This document shows, in pieces, positions 1 through 9,299 of a stretch of 33,396 nt of DNA (the first letter of the stretch is position 1; each line of letters opens with the position of its first letter). The notes under the pieces were generated by a model, which saw only the letters and a list, made by a program, of their open reading frames with translations, ran no database searches and was not told the DNA's origin. This DNA comes from Idiomarina aquatica (GTDB lineage: Bacteria > Pseudomonadota > Gammaproteobacteria > Enterobacterales > Alteromonadaceae), in the NCBI RefSeq assembly GCF_004362895.1, contig NZ_SNXI01000023.1, positions 1 to 33,396 on the forward strand. The letters are read 5' to 3'. Position numbers and translations under genes: made by a program.

Positions 1-100
1 ACACGCCTTGGTATGCCTGTGAGCGAAATGGTGCGCTAACCCCGAGTTGGGGAAAGGGGGAGTTTACCCTCAATAATGATTTGATCAACAAGGCCGAACA

Positions 101-2776
101 TTGGACTTAAGTAACTATGCGTTAATTAATGTACTTGATGAATTGTCGCGAGTTGAAGGAGTCGGTGATGCTTCTTTATTTGGCGCCGATGATTACTCCA
201 TGCGAATTTGGGTTAACCCAGCGAAACTTGCTGAATATGAATTGAATCCAGCTGATATTGCTAGCGCAATTACCGCTCAAAACTCTCAATATGCTGCCGG
301 ACGCTTTGGTGCAGAGCCATCGCCTGAGGGCCAAGCTTTCACCTTTAGTGCGACCACAACTGAACAGCTAAGTAGTCCGGAAGAGTTCAGGAAAATTATT
401 TTACGATCGGATTCACAGGGGAACATATTAAGGCTAGGTGATGTGGCTGAAGTCGAACTTGGGTCGCAAAGTTATGATTTTTCGGCCACTTATAATGGTC
501 AAGATGCCGTCCCTATGGGAATATTTTTACAGCCAGGTGCCAATGCGTTGGATACGGCGACTTTAGTTCGTGAAGCTTTAGAAGATATTAGAAGCCGTTT
601 TCCCGATGGAATAGATTATTATGTTCCCTACGACACCACCGAATTTATTGAAATTTCCGTGCAAGAGGTTGTTGCCACCTTAATCATTGCGGTAATTTTG
701 GTGGTGTTAGTTACCTATTTATTTTTACAACGTTTCCGCGCAACCTTAATTCCGGTTGCAGCTATACCTGTGTCATTAATTGGTACTTTTGCGGGTATGC
801 AAGCACTCGGTTTTTCAATCAACATGCTGACCTTGTTTGGTTTGGTCTTAGCCATTGGTATCGTGGTTGATAACGCAATTATTGTAATGGAAAACGTTGA
901 GCGACTTATCATGGAAAAGTCCATGAAGGCTCGAGATGCTGCGGTTGAAACGATGCAGCAAGTTTCTGGTGCCGTGGTCTCGTCAACATTAGTGTTAGTC
1001 GCGGTGTTCGCACCGGTCGCTTTTTTAGGTGGGTTAAGCGGTGAATTATATCGTCAGTTTGCCGTAACCATTGCAGTTTCAGTGGTGGTATCTGGAGTGG
1101 TCGCATTGACGCTCACCCCTGCAATGTGTGCACTTTTATTAGACGGCGAAAAACGAGAGGTGGCTAAACCCTTTCGATGGTTTAATTCAGGGTTTGATCG
1201 GTTAACCAATGGTTTTGTGGGATTGGTGTCATGGTTACTACACCGCTGGCAGATCGGTATTGGTTTGTTTTTAATAAGCTGTTTTGCCGCTATTTTCCTG
1301 ATGACACGAATGCCTTCTGGACTAGTTCCTCAGGAGGACCAAGGCGTCGCTATGGCGGTTGCACACTTGCCTGCAGTTTCATCTTTACCACGTAGTGAAG
1401 CGGTACGAGATAACTTATCTGAACAAATTCTTGCATTAGATGAAGTTGATGACTTTCTTAGTTTCGCGGGCTACGACATTATTGCCGGTTCACTGCGTAC
1501 AAATGCTTTGGCTGGCTTTGTAAACCTAGCAGATTGGTCGGAGCGAACTGAAGTAGGTCAAGACGCCTCGTCGCTTGTTAGAAAAATCATGGGCGTGGGC
1601 GGGACTATTCAGGAGGCCAATGTCATGTCTTTCGTGCCACCGCCGATTCAAGGATTGTCATTAACGGGTGGTGTGGAAGGTTATCTGCAGATTCGCGAGG
1701 ATATGACTACGACCGAAATGGAGAAAGTAGCACAAGAAATAATGGCTGCGGTCAATGAAAGGCCAGAACTAATTAATGGGCGAACGACATTAGACACAAG
1801 TATTCCTCGATATCGTATTGCCGTTGACCGAGAAAAAGCATATGCCGCAGAAGTAAGTTTAGATGCTATTTTTTCTACGCTACAGGCAACAGTTGGTGCT
1901 CTATACGTCAATGACTTTACATATCAAGGAAGGCTATGGCAGGTCAATATACAAGCAAAGGGCCAATATCGTACAAGTCCTGAAAATTTGACTAACGTCT
2001 TTGTGCGTTCCAACAATGGTGCAATGCTACCGCTGAGCTCACTGCTTAGTGTTGAGCGCACTAGCGGTGCAGATATTGTTGACCGTTTTAACATCTATAG
2101 TGCTGCCCGAGTTATGGCCGACCCTGCACCGGGTTACACTTCAGGTCAGGCAAAAGAAGCAATGGAAGCCATCGTTGCTGAGTTTTCAGCAGATACCGAC
2201 ATACAGTTGGGCTGGACTGGTGAAGCCTTTCAGTTAGATGAAGCCGCCGGAGCTGCGGGATCTGCGTTTGGCTTGGGCTTATTCGTGGTGTTTTTGATCC
2301 TAGTGGCTCAATACGAGCGTATCACATTACCGCTAGCGGTAGCAGTTGCCGTTCCATTCGCAGTTCTGGGTGCGGCTTTATCGTCAATTTTACGAGGATT
2401 TCCAAACGATATTTATTTCCAAGTTGGTCTGCTGGTATTGATTGGCCTTGCGGCGAAGAATGCCATCCTAATTGTGGAGTTTGCCGCACAAAACCGTAAG
2501 GAAGGCATGAGCTCCCTAGAGGCTGCAACTGCAGCAGCTCGACAACGTTTTCGCGCTATTTTGATGACAGCTTTGACCTTTATTATCGGCACTTTACCCC
2601 TTGTATTTGCAAGTGGTGCGGGAGCCGCTAGTCGTCAAGAAATTGGAACTGTGGTAGTCGGCGGTATGATTGCTGCGAGCTCGCTGGCACTGATATTCGT
2701 TCCATTGGGTTACAAACTATTTGAGGATTTATCTGATTGGCGCAAAGACCGCAAAGGAGAAGGGCGAAATGCATAA
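101..2776 (+). pseudogene. RND (HAE1-type) multidrug efflux transporter, 5'-truncated
   Basis: Inner-membrane proton-driven drug exporter of the AcrB/MexB/OqxB type. The remaining 891 codons run from the porter domain equivalent to about AcrB residue 150 to the C-terminus. Visible are the TM4 relay region (residues 252-267, [16 protein letters not shown]), and in TM10 the conserved lysine in [13 protein letters not shown]. The family is usually about 1,040 residues, so roughly 150 N-terminal residues (TM1 and the first porter subdomain) are missing. TTG at 101 is only the first possible start after a stop at 77-79; homology seems to continue a few codons upstream of it. Residue 258 is Asn where AcrB has Asp408 of the proton relay. 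The gene overlaps the outer-membrane factor gene by 8 nt, so it was the pump of a tripartite system whose adaptor would lie upstream, outside the window. Probably non-functional. Confidence 0.85.
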
Positions 2777-4220
2777 AACACTAGTGGCGGCAGTAATTGC
2801 CTTGGCGCTTTCGGCCTGTACGATGGGACCGAACTATCAGCATCAACAAATAGCGGTGGAGGATGATTGGCCCGAACAAGTGGAGCAATCAAACCGTTTA
2901 GCAAAAAATTGGCAAGATTGGTGGACACAGTTCAATGATCCAACTCTGAACGCTCTAGTGGAGCACGCATTGGATGAAAATCTTGAGTTGCAGCTACAGT
3001 TGCAACGTATCGAACAAGCGCGTGCTCAACTCGGTTTAAGTGATGCAGAATTTTGGCCATCGTTGGGCGGACAAGCTGAAGCTACCCGACAGCAACAGCC
3101 TAGAGCTATTCTACCTATTGAGATTGGTGGCGGTGCGCCGCGAAATGAATTCACTGTGGCTGGAACCTTAAGTTATGAAATTGACTTATGGGGGCGTTTA
3201 CGACGAGAACGAGAAGCCGCCAATGCGCAACTCGATGAGTCTGTATATGGTTTAGAAGCGGTGCGCTTGAGTATCATTGGTGAAGTTGTTTCGACCTATT
3301 TTAATCTCCGTTCACTGGAACAGCAGCAAGCGTTAGCTGAGGAAACATTAGCCTCTTATTTGGAAAGTCTGCACGTAATTGAACTCCGTTACCGCAGCGG
3401 AGCGGAAGATGCGTTGGGCGTTCGCCAAGCACGTGCCGCGGCCGCCAGTGCGCGAGCAATACTGCCAGACTTGCAAGAAGCCGCAGAAACCACTCGTAGC
3501 GCACTGGCTATACTGGTTGGGTTTAGCGCGCAAGAGCTAACGCAAGTGTTTGACTTTGGCGACACAAAATTAACGGATTTGAAATTGCCTGATGCATTAC
3601 CTCGCTTGATGCCATCTGAGCTGCTACAGCGACGTCCAGACGTGCGAGCTGCAGAATCCTACCTTATCGCTGCTAATGCCCAAGTTGGTGCTGCGCAAGC
3701 GAGTCGTTGGCCTAGCTTAAATTTGTCCGGTCTAATTGGTAGCTCTGCGTTACAAACGAGCGACTTATTTGAGGGGGCCGCTCAAAGCTGGAGTATTGGC
3801 GGTAATTTGGCGGGTCCCATTTTGGATTTTGGTCGAGGGCGAGCCAATGTTGAAAATGCCGAAGCATTAAAAGCTCAGGCGGAAATTGAATATCAGATGG
3901 CGGTGACCAGTGCTTTCCGTGATACCCGAGATGCACTGTCAATGCATCGTTATGCTCAAAAACGTGTTGAAGCTATACAAAACCAAGTAAAAGCAATTGG
4001 TCAAGCCGTTGAAATGGCAGAGTTTCAATATGATGCCGGTGCGATCGGGATTTTTGAGTTACTCAACTCTCGACGGGAACTGCTACAAGCAAAATTAACT
4101 TTGAGTGAAGCATATGCTCAACGCTTGTTGGCTTCGGCTAATTTATTTAAAGCGATGGGTGGAGGTTGGCAAGATCCACAACCATCTACTTTGACAAATC
4201 AAGAAGGAGGTGAGTCATGA
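2769..4220 (+). CDS. Outer-membrane efflux lipoprotein (NodT/OprM family)
   Basis: Trimeric outer-membrane channel that joins an RND pump to the outside. The product is 483 residues, typical of the family. It begins with a lipoprotein signal whose lipobox LSAC puts the acylated Cys at residue 17, followed by the family signature TMGPNY. Two repeated OEP halves of long helices and short strands follow (about residues 45-240 and 255-465). I chose ATG 2769 because AAGGAG lies 9 nt upstream and the lipobox is then properly placed; an upstream in-frame start would put 16 charged residues ahead of the signal. It overlaps the end of the RND gene by 8 nt and the next gene by ATGA, so it is translationally coupled in one operon. 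Confidence 0.93.
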   Translation: MHKTLVAAVIALALSACTMGPNYQHQQIAVEDDWPEQVEQSNRLAKNWQDWWTQFNDPTLNALVEHALDENLELQLQLQRIEQARAQLGLSDAEFWPSLGGQAEATRQQQPRAILPIEIGGGAPRNEFTVAGTLSYEIDLWGRLRREREAANAQLDESVYGLEAVRLSIIGEVVSTYFNLRSLEQQQALAEETLASYLESLHVIELRYRSGAEDALGVRQARAAAASARAILPDLQEAAETTRSALAILVGFSAQELTQVFDFGDTKLTDLKLPDALPRLMPSELLQRRPDVRAAESYLIAANAQVGAAQASRWPSLNLSGLIGSSALQTSDLFEGAAQSWSIGGNLAGPILDFGRGRANVENAEALKAQAEIEYQMAVTSAFRDTRDALSMHRYAQKRVEAIQNQVKAIGQAVEMAEFQYDAGAIGIFELLNSRRELLQAKLTLSEAYAQRLLASANLFKAMGGGWQDPQPSTLTNQEGGES

Positions 4221-5026
4221 AAATACAGACACAAGTTTCAGTACTTGCGGCTACAATATTTACAGCGTTGGTGATTCCCCCCACTGCATACGCACAAGCT
4301 CGATCACAAGTGCAAAACCTGCAGCAAACAGAAGACAGTCGTAATGCTTGGTCAGTTGGTATAGGCGGTGTTACGTCATTATCAGCTTACCGAGGCGTAG
4401 ACTCTAAAACGACAGCGTTTCCGCTTATTAATTATGAGGGTGAGCGGTTCTTTGTCCGTGGCCCATCGTTAGGCTATCGATTAACACCAGATAAGCCACT
4501 TCGTTTGGCGGCTTTTATAAGCGCCGCTCCCGCTGAATATGATCCGGATGATTCCGATGATGTGCAGATGCGCAAACTTGATCGGCGTAATTTCACTGCT
4601 CTTGCGGGTTTTTCTGCGCGTTATAACTTAGCAGCGGGTTTACTGACTGCACGAGTGGGAACCGAGATAACAGGACGACATCATGGTCAGTATGCTGAGG
4701 TGAATTATAGCTACCCATTCCTATTTGAAAACAGTACGATTTCATTAACACCCACTGCTGGTATTGAATGGCATAGTGGAGATTTTAATGATTACTATTT
4801 TGGTATTTCTGATGAAGAAGCGGCACGCACAACGCTGACCGAGTATTCGCCCGGATCTAGCACAAATCCATTTTTGGGGTTAACGTTGACTTGGCAGTTT
4901 TCAGAGGCTGCTAGTATTTTCGTATCTTCGCGTTACAAGCATTTTTCTGATGAAATAGCCGATAGCCCCATGTTGGATGATGATAGTGAAGTAAGCTCAC
5001 TTATTGGTCTAACGTGGAAATTTTAG
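4217..5026 (+). CDS. MipA/OmpV family outer-membrane protein
   Basis: 269-residue outer-membrane beta-barrel of the MltA-interacting protein/OmpV family. In E. coli MipA links a lytic transglycosylase to a murein synthase; other members affect envelope permeability. It has a signal peptide with probable cleavage after AYA (about residue 26), then alternating aromatic/hydrophobic strands beginning WSVGIGG, a family-like RYKHFSDEIADSP stretch near the C-terminus, and a terminal Phe typical of barrel proteins. ATG 4217 overlaps the stop of the efflux lipoprotein gene (ATGA) and is preceded by AGGAGG, so it belongs to the efflux operon. A MipA-like protein at the end of an RND operon suggests a joint envelope or drug-stress role, which is inference. 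It ends 1 nt before the restored stop of the convergent phospholipase-like gene. Confidence 0.87.
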   Translation: MKIQTQVSVLAATIFTALVIPPTAYAQARSQVQNLQQTEDSRNAWSVGIGGVTSLSAYRGVDSKTTAFPLINYEGERFFVRGPSLGYRLTPDKPLRLAAFISAAPAEYDPDDSDDVQMRKLDRRNFTALAGFSARYNLAAGLLTARVGTEITGRHHGQYAEVNYSYPFLFENSTISLTPTAGIEWHSGDFNDYYFGISDEEAARTTLTEYSPGSSTNPFLGLTLTWQFSEAASIFVSSRYKHFSDEIADSPMLDDDSEVSSLIGLTWKF

Positions 5027-5027
5027 C

Positions 5028-6583
5028 TTACAACATCCATTCAATTGGCAATATTGATAAAAACCAAACTATGCCGCGTTGCCAAGCCGTGATGCCAGGC
5101 TCGCGGTGATGTTTAATCACACCATTTTGTGCTGCTCTAGCCAAATTAACTCGTTATTGTCATCTAGCTGTACCTCATAGGCTTCTTGGGGTACTTTTTC
5201 GTCGAACAAACTGGCCATCTGACGAGCAAGCAGTGGGCTATCAATAATAAATCCTAATTCGGTATTTAAGTTCGCTGAACGAGGATCAAAATTGAATGAC
5301 CCAACGAAAACTCGCTTGTTATCGACGGAAAAAGTTTTTGCATGAAAGACTTAAGTCAGAACTACCAAATGGACCATATGAGCTTTCTTCGCGCGTTGAT
5401 TCGCTTGATGAGGCTCGCATTTCATACAGTTTAATTCCAGCATTCAGTAAATCTTTTCTACGTTTACTATACCTGCGTGAACCGCTGCTACGTCAGTTGC
5501 TTCCATAGAATTTGTCAGAATACGAATATTTACACCTTGCTCAGCTAACTTAACAAAAGCTTCTGTACCAGCCTCGGTTGGCACAAAATAGGGTGAAACA
5601 AGCTCTAAATTAGTACCGGGATTACCGAGTATCTCTGACATTTGAGATACTAATAACGCATCCTGTTCAGCTTGTCCTAAACCTTTCGCTGGATCATCAC
5701 TAATCATCCTACTTTCTGCCCACTCTAGTGGAAGTGTTCCCTCAAGCATATTCCTTACGACGTCAGATTGTCGTAGTGCCTCTATATAGGTGTAGACCCC
5801 ATCTCGTTGTGGGGCAGAGGTAATGCCTTCCATTATCTCTTGCTGTTGTATTCCCTCTGGGCTCGGCAAGATAAGGCTTACAGGATAGACAGAATCACTT
5901 ACCCAGTAACGGTCAAAATCAGTTGAAACTTTGTTAACAATAGCTCCCACAGCAATTACATCTAAATCGCTAAATAACATTTCTTGAGCGGCACCAAAAT
6001 ATTCATCACCAATGTTGCGTCCACCAATTATTGTGACTTGGTCATCCACCGTGAAAGATTTGTTATGCATTCGTCTATTTGCTTGTGGGAATTGAGTCAC
6101 AAAGCCAATTAATTTTGGGTTTCGAATTATAAACGGATTAAACAACCGTACTTCTATATTAGGATGGATATCAAGTGCAGCTAGTTCGTCGTCAAGTCCG
6201 CTAACTCCAAAATCATCTAACAACAGTCGAACTCGCACTCCCCGTTCGGCGGCTGAATAAACCGTATTAAATAGTAATAACCCTGTCGTATCTTTTTGCC
6301 AAATATAATACTGAATATCCAATTTTCGCTCCGCCGCATCGGCCAGTAACCCGCGTGCCGCAAAGGCCGCAGTGGGGTTCACTAACGGATAAATACCGCT
6401 ACAACAAGGATGACCTTGGATCCGTTCGGCAAGTTGGCGTCCCAGAGCTGTTTCTGCCGCTTTATGGGAAGGTAACGCATTTGATGATTCTGGATCGGAA
6501 CGAGCTGGAAGCGCACATGCATTGAGTGACAGCATGATGATCAACAACCAGAATACTGGAAACTTTGACTTTATTTTTCTCAT
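5028..6583 (-). pseudogene. Phospholipase D / cardiolipin synthase-like lipoprotein, three frameshifts
   Basis: Member of the two-HKD phospholipase D superfamily resembling YmdC/ClsC, which makes cardiolipin from two phospholipids. The intact first part (379 codons, 5444-6583) has a lipobox with Cys23 (LNAC), DIQYYIW at 89-95, and the first HKD motif, H173-K175-D180 followed by GGRN. The second half survives only if three small indels are repaired: near 5471-5472 (one base lost), 5345-5347 (one extra T in the coding sense) and 5125-5128 (A run one short). Repair restores a second HKD motif (SLHAKTFSVD, His codon at 5342-5344), GSFNFDPRS, and a C-terminus ending LPIEWML at stop 5028-5030. The restored length, about 518 residues, fits the family. 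The start at 6583 gives a good lipoprotein signal but has a weak ribosome site. Catalysis needs both HKD motifs, so the encoded product should be inactive. Confidence 0.88.
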
Positions 6584-6701
6584 AGGATGAAAAGTTTTAA
6601 GTATAATTCCTAGATTCAGATAATCACATAGAATTATTCATAATTGAATAGTAAATACTGATCAAGACCCGAGCGACCGTCAAAATTGAATTCTTTTAAA
6701 C
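6584..6701. other. Intergenic region between the PLD-like gene and IS66
   Basis: 118 bases, AT-rich, that should hold the promoter of the leftward phospholipase-like gene. I see no convincing -35/-10 pair and no open frame. The 8 bases just before the IS66 left end (ttttaaac) are not repeated at its right end. Confidence 0.4.
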
Positions 6702-6744
6702 GTAAGCGTCTCTGAAACCACACCTATTCAGCCATAATTTGAAG

Positions 6745-6789
6745 TCATAAGCTACCACCAAGTTTCATTAAGAAGGTGGTAGCTTATGA
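6745..6789 (+). promoter_or_regulatory. 15-bp hairpin covering the tnpA ribosome site and start codon
   Basis: TCATAAGCTACCACC (6745-6759) is perfectly complementary to GGTGGTAGCTTATGA (6775-6789), with a 15-base loop. The 3' arm contains the purine-rich ribosome site (GGTGG) and the ATG of tnpA (6786-6788). In an RNA started upstream, such as from an outside promoter, this would bury the start codon. Sequestration of transposase starts against read-through is known from other IS families (for example IS10 and IS200); its use here is inference. Confidence 0.7.
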
Positions 6790-7086
6790 GTCGAGTACAT
6801 CGGACGCGAGCAATGGCGAGCGCTGATAGCTGAATTTGAACAAAGCAACCTCAGCCAAAAAGATTTCTGCGAGCCACGAGGCATTAACCCGGCGTATTTT
6901 AGTCAGCGCCGATTAGAGCTGCAGCGCGACGCTGAAGATAACCACGCTGGCTTTGCGTTGGCGGTGTCACAATCACCAGCAACGCAGCAGACATTGCAAC
7001 TTCGCCTTGGTCGAACTGAGCTGGTGTTGCCGCTGTCGGTCTCACCACGCTGGGTCGCACAGTTGGTCAAAGAACTCAGCGCATGA
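6786..7086 (+). pseudogene. tnpA: IS66 TnpA (OrfA), frameshifted
   Basis: The first protein of IS66 elements, a small helix-turn-helix protein needed for transposition. The frame opens MSRVHRTR and meets a stop after 15 codons. Restoring two bases near 6810 gives EQWRALIAEFEQSNLSQKDF, GINPAYFSQRRLELQ, and an ending VSPRWVAQLVKELSA at stop 7084-7086. The restored length is 100 residues. The span of 301 nt is not a multiple of three, which confirms a net frameshift. The stop overlaps the tnpB ATG (ATGA), as usual in IS66. Confidence 0.82.
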
Positions 7087-7439
7087 AGATGTTCGTTGAG
7101 CCACCGGCCATCTATTTACACAAAGCGCCGGTTGATTTTCGTAAAAGCATCAATGGCCTCAGTGCTATTGTTGAGAGCGAGATGGCGCTCTCGCCGTTCA
7201 GTGGTGCGCTGTTTATCTTTTGCAATCGCCAGCGCGATAAACTGAAAGTTCTGTACTGGGACAAAACAGGCTTTTGCCTGTGGTACAAGCGCCTTGAAAA
7301 GGCCAAATTCAAGTGGCCGCGTAAGATGCCAGGCAGCACTATCACGCTCACTGAACAGCAGTGGGCATGGCTCTTAGATGGCCTTGATATTACGCTGATG
7401 AAAGGCCATCAGCCCCTGCATTTTAGTGCGATAACCTGA
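7083..7439 (+). CDS. tnpB: IS66 family TnpB (OrfB)
   Basis: 118-residue IS66 accessory protein, essential for transposition although its biochemical role is unclear. It shows the family hallmarks: IYLHKAPVDFRKSINGL at about 11-27, LFIFCNRQRDKLKVLYWD at about 44-61, and GFCLWYKRLEKAKF with a C-terminal tryptophan-rich helix. The length is normal and the frame is intact. ATG 7083 overlaps the tnpA stop. It is the only undamaged gene of this copy, and tnpC follows after 114 bases. Confidence 0.93.
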   Translation: MKMFVEPPAIYLHKAPVDFRKSINGLSAIVESEMALSPFSGALFIFCNRQRDKLKVLYWDKTGFCLWYKRLEKAKFKWPRKMPGSTITLTEQQWAWLLDGLDITLMKGHQPLHFSAIT

Positions 7440-7553
7440 TCACTTTTAGCCATATAGGGATCAAGCATAACAGCTATTTATCGATCACCAATCGGTCTAA
7501 GAAAGCCTTTATCTGTAGCGGTTTAGCGCCGATTTATGCGGTATAATAGCCGC

Positions 7554-9184
7554 ATGAAAAAGACCAATGCAAGCGCACTTCCAGACGACATTGAGGCCCT
7601 CAAAGCAATGCTGCTCGAGCAGCAAGCTGAGACGGCTCGCTTGCAGCAAGAAAGTGAGCGCTGGAAGCATGACTTCTATCATTTGTTTGAAAAATGGCAG
7701 CTTGAACTTAAAAAGCGTTTTGCAGCCAGCTCAGAAGGCCTGCCAGGTCAGGGCGACCTGTTCAACGAAATAGAAGATATCCTCCAGCCTGATGAGGAAG
7801 AGGTTGCTGCTGAGCAACACATTGCCTACACCCGTAAAGTTGGCCGCCGCGCCCGATTAGATGCGTCGTTACCACGCAAAGAAGTTATCCACGACATCAG
7901 CGATGATGAGAAAACCTGTGAATGCTGTGGCACCGACATGCATCGCATGGGTGAGGATGTCAGCGAGAAGCTCGACTTCATTCCAGCGAAGGTACAAGTC
8001 ATCCGCCACGTACGCCCGAAGTACAGTTGCCGTACTTGTGAGCAGCAAGGCACGGAAAGTAACATCAAACAAGCGCCAGTAGCACCAAGCATGCTCCCCA
8101 AAAGTATTTCTACACCGAGTTTATTAGGGCAAATCATCACGGCGAAGTTCCAGTATGGCTTGCCGCTGTATCGCCAGGAAGCCATGTTCAAGCAGTTCGG
8201 TGCCGATATCAGTCCCAGACCATGAGCCGCTGGTTGGTTGCTGTGAGTCAAAAGCTGGAGCCGCTGTACCAGCGGATGCATGACCTTCTGCTGCAACAGC
8301 CCGTATTATGGGCAGACGACAAAACTGTAGGAACAGTTTTGGACAGCTCTGCTGGCCCCGTAAGGGGTGAATCACAAGGATGTGATTCACAAACGACCTT
8401 AAAGGTTATCGAATCGGAAAAAAGTAAATCCTACATGTGGGTGTATGGTTGTGGCGGTGATAAACCGCCGCCTGACAGCACTTCACCACCGAACATCGCG
8501 CTCTATGACTACCAGGATGGTCGTGGCGGCGTACACCCGAAAGACTTTTTAAAAGGTTATCGCGGGCCCTTGCAGGTGGACGGTTATCAAGGCTATGAGC
8601 AAACCGAAGCCACACTCGCTGGCTGTTGGGCGCATGCCCGGCGTAAGTTCGTGGACGCTAAAACCGTGCAAGGCAAAAAGAAAACCGGTAAGGCGGATGC
8701 CGCAATCGCTTTCATCCAAAAGTTATACCGGGTTGAGCGCCTGATGGTCGATAAGTCAGCGCAAGAGCGCCTGCACGCACGACAAACTAAATCGACAGTG
8801 GTGATGAGCAACTTTAAAATGTGGCTCGATAATCAGCTCACCCAAGTACCACCGACCAGCGTGCTTGGTAAGGCCGTTCAATACACGCTCAACCAGTGGT
8901 CAAAACTGCAGGTGTACTTAACCGACGGGCGCATCAACATCGACAACAACCGCGCCGAGCGCGCCATCAAGCCGTTCGTGATTGGCCGCAAAGCTTGGTT
9001 GTTCGCCAACACCCATGGCGGCGCCGATGCCAGTGCCGTGCTCTACAGCCTAGTCGAAACCGCCAAAGCTAATGACTTACAACCGATTGATTACCTGATG
9101 AGCCTGTTTGAGCAATGGCCGCTCATCAAAAGCGACGATGACATCAACCACCTGTTGCCTTGGAATATCGAGTTCACGCACTAG
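7554..9184 (+). pseudogene. tnpC: IS66 TnpC DDE transposase, frameshifted and carrying a hairpin insertion
   Basis: The DDE transposase of IS66. The first part (7554-8225) has an N-terminal leucine-rich coiled coil, the zinc-binding CECCG...CRTC region, and LYRQEAMF leading to ADIS. Here one G is missing near 8214: the reading becomes SPRP-stop instead of SRQTMSRW, and the rest continues in another frame to 9184. That second part carries the catalytic residues: Asp in VLWADD, Asp in LQVDGYQGY and Glu in NNRAERAIKP. Between the first Asp and TTLKVIES there are 24 extra residues from a palindromic insertion (8320-8391). ATG 7554 is preferred over 7536 because it gives the usual MKK start. TATAAT at 7542-7547 is too close to be a normal promoter for it. 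Inactive as it stands unless programmed frameshifting rescues it. Confidence 0.9.
8320..8391. repeat. Triple-hairpin palindromic element inside tnpC
   Basis: About 72 bases that interrupt the conserved catalytic segment of TnpC while keeping the frame. It contains three consecutive inverted repeats: AAAACTGT/ACAGTTTT (8321-8328 and 8333-8340, loop AGGA), CCCC/GGGG (8356-8359 and 8364-8367, loop GTAA), and GTGAATCAC/GTGATTCAC (8367-8375 and 8382-8390, loop AAGGAT). Other IS66 TnpC proteins read Ala-Asp-Glu directly into TTLKV here. The form recalls small palindromic repeats of the REP or protein-coding palindromic-element kind; I cannot name a family. Confidence 0.75.
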
Positions 9185-9299
9185 CGACAATTATCTTGAC
9201 CGGTTGAGTGGTCAGCAAAATTGACCCACCTTGAGAAAAATATTATGGTCAATGTGTGCTACTAGCGACGCTCACAGCTTACCAGTTGATTTAGTTAGA

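Larger units (their letters stand above)
6702..9275 (+). mobile_element. IS66-family insertion sequence (degenerate)
   Basis: A 2,574-bp element with the IS66 layout tnpA-tnpB-tnpC. The proposed ends are imperfect inverted repeats: GTAAGCGTCTCTGAAACC begins at 6702, and the complement read from 9275 begins GTGAGCGTCGCTAG, which matches at 10 of the first 12 positions. A hairpin covers the tnpA start, and an extra palindromic element sits inside tnpC. tnpA and tnpC are frameshifted, so the copy is not autonomous. IS66 elements normally create 8-bp target duplications; the flanks here (ttttaaac and agcttacc) differ, which points to rearrangement after insertion or to slightly wrong end calls. 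Confidence 0.85.

Noticed and set aside
5296-5508. 70-codon plus-strand frame near the PLD-like gene
   Set aside because: It is antisense to the frameshifted C-terminal half, whose restored reading gives a full HKD domain.
8222-9184. Separate 320-residue transposase gene starting at ATG 8222
   Set aside because: The ATG is the internal Met of the conserved SRQTMSRW segment of TnpC; this is the second half of a frameshifted gene.
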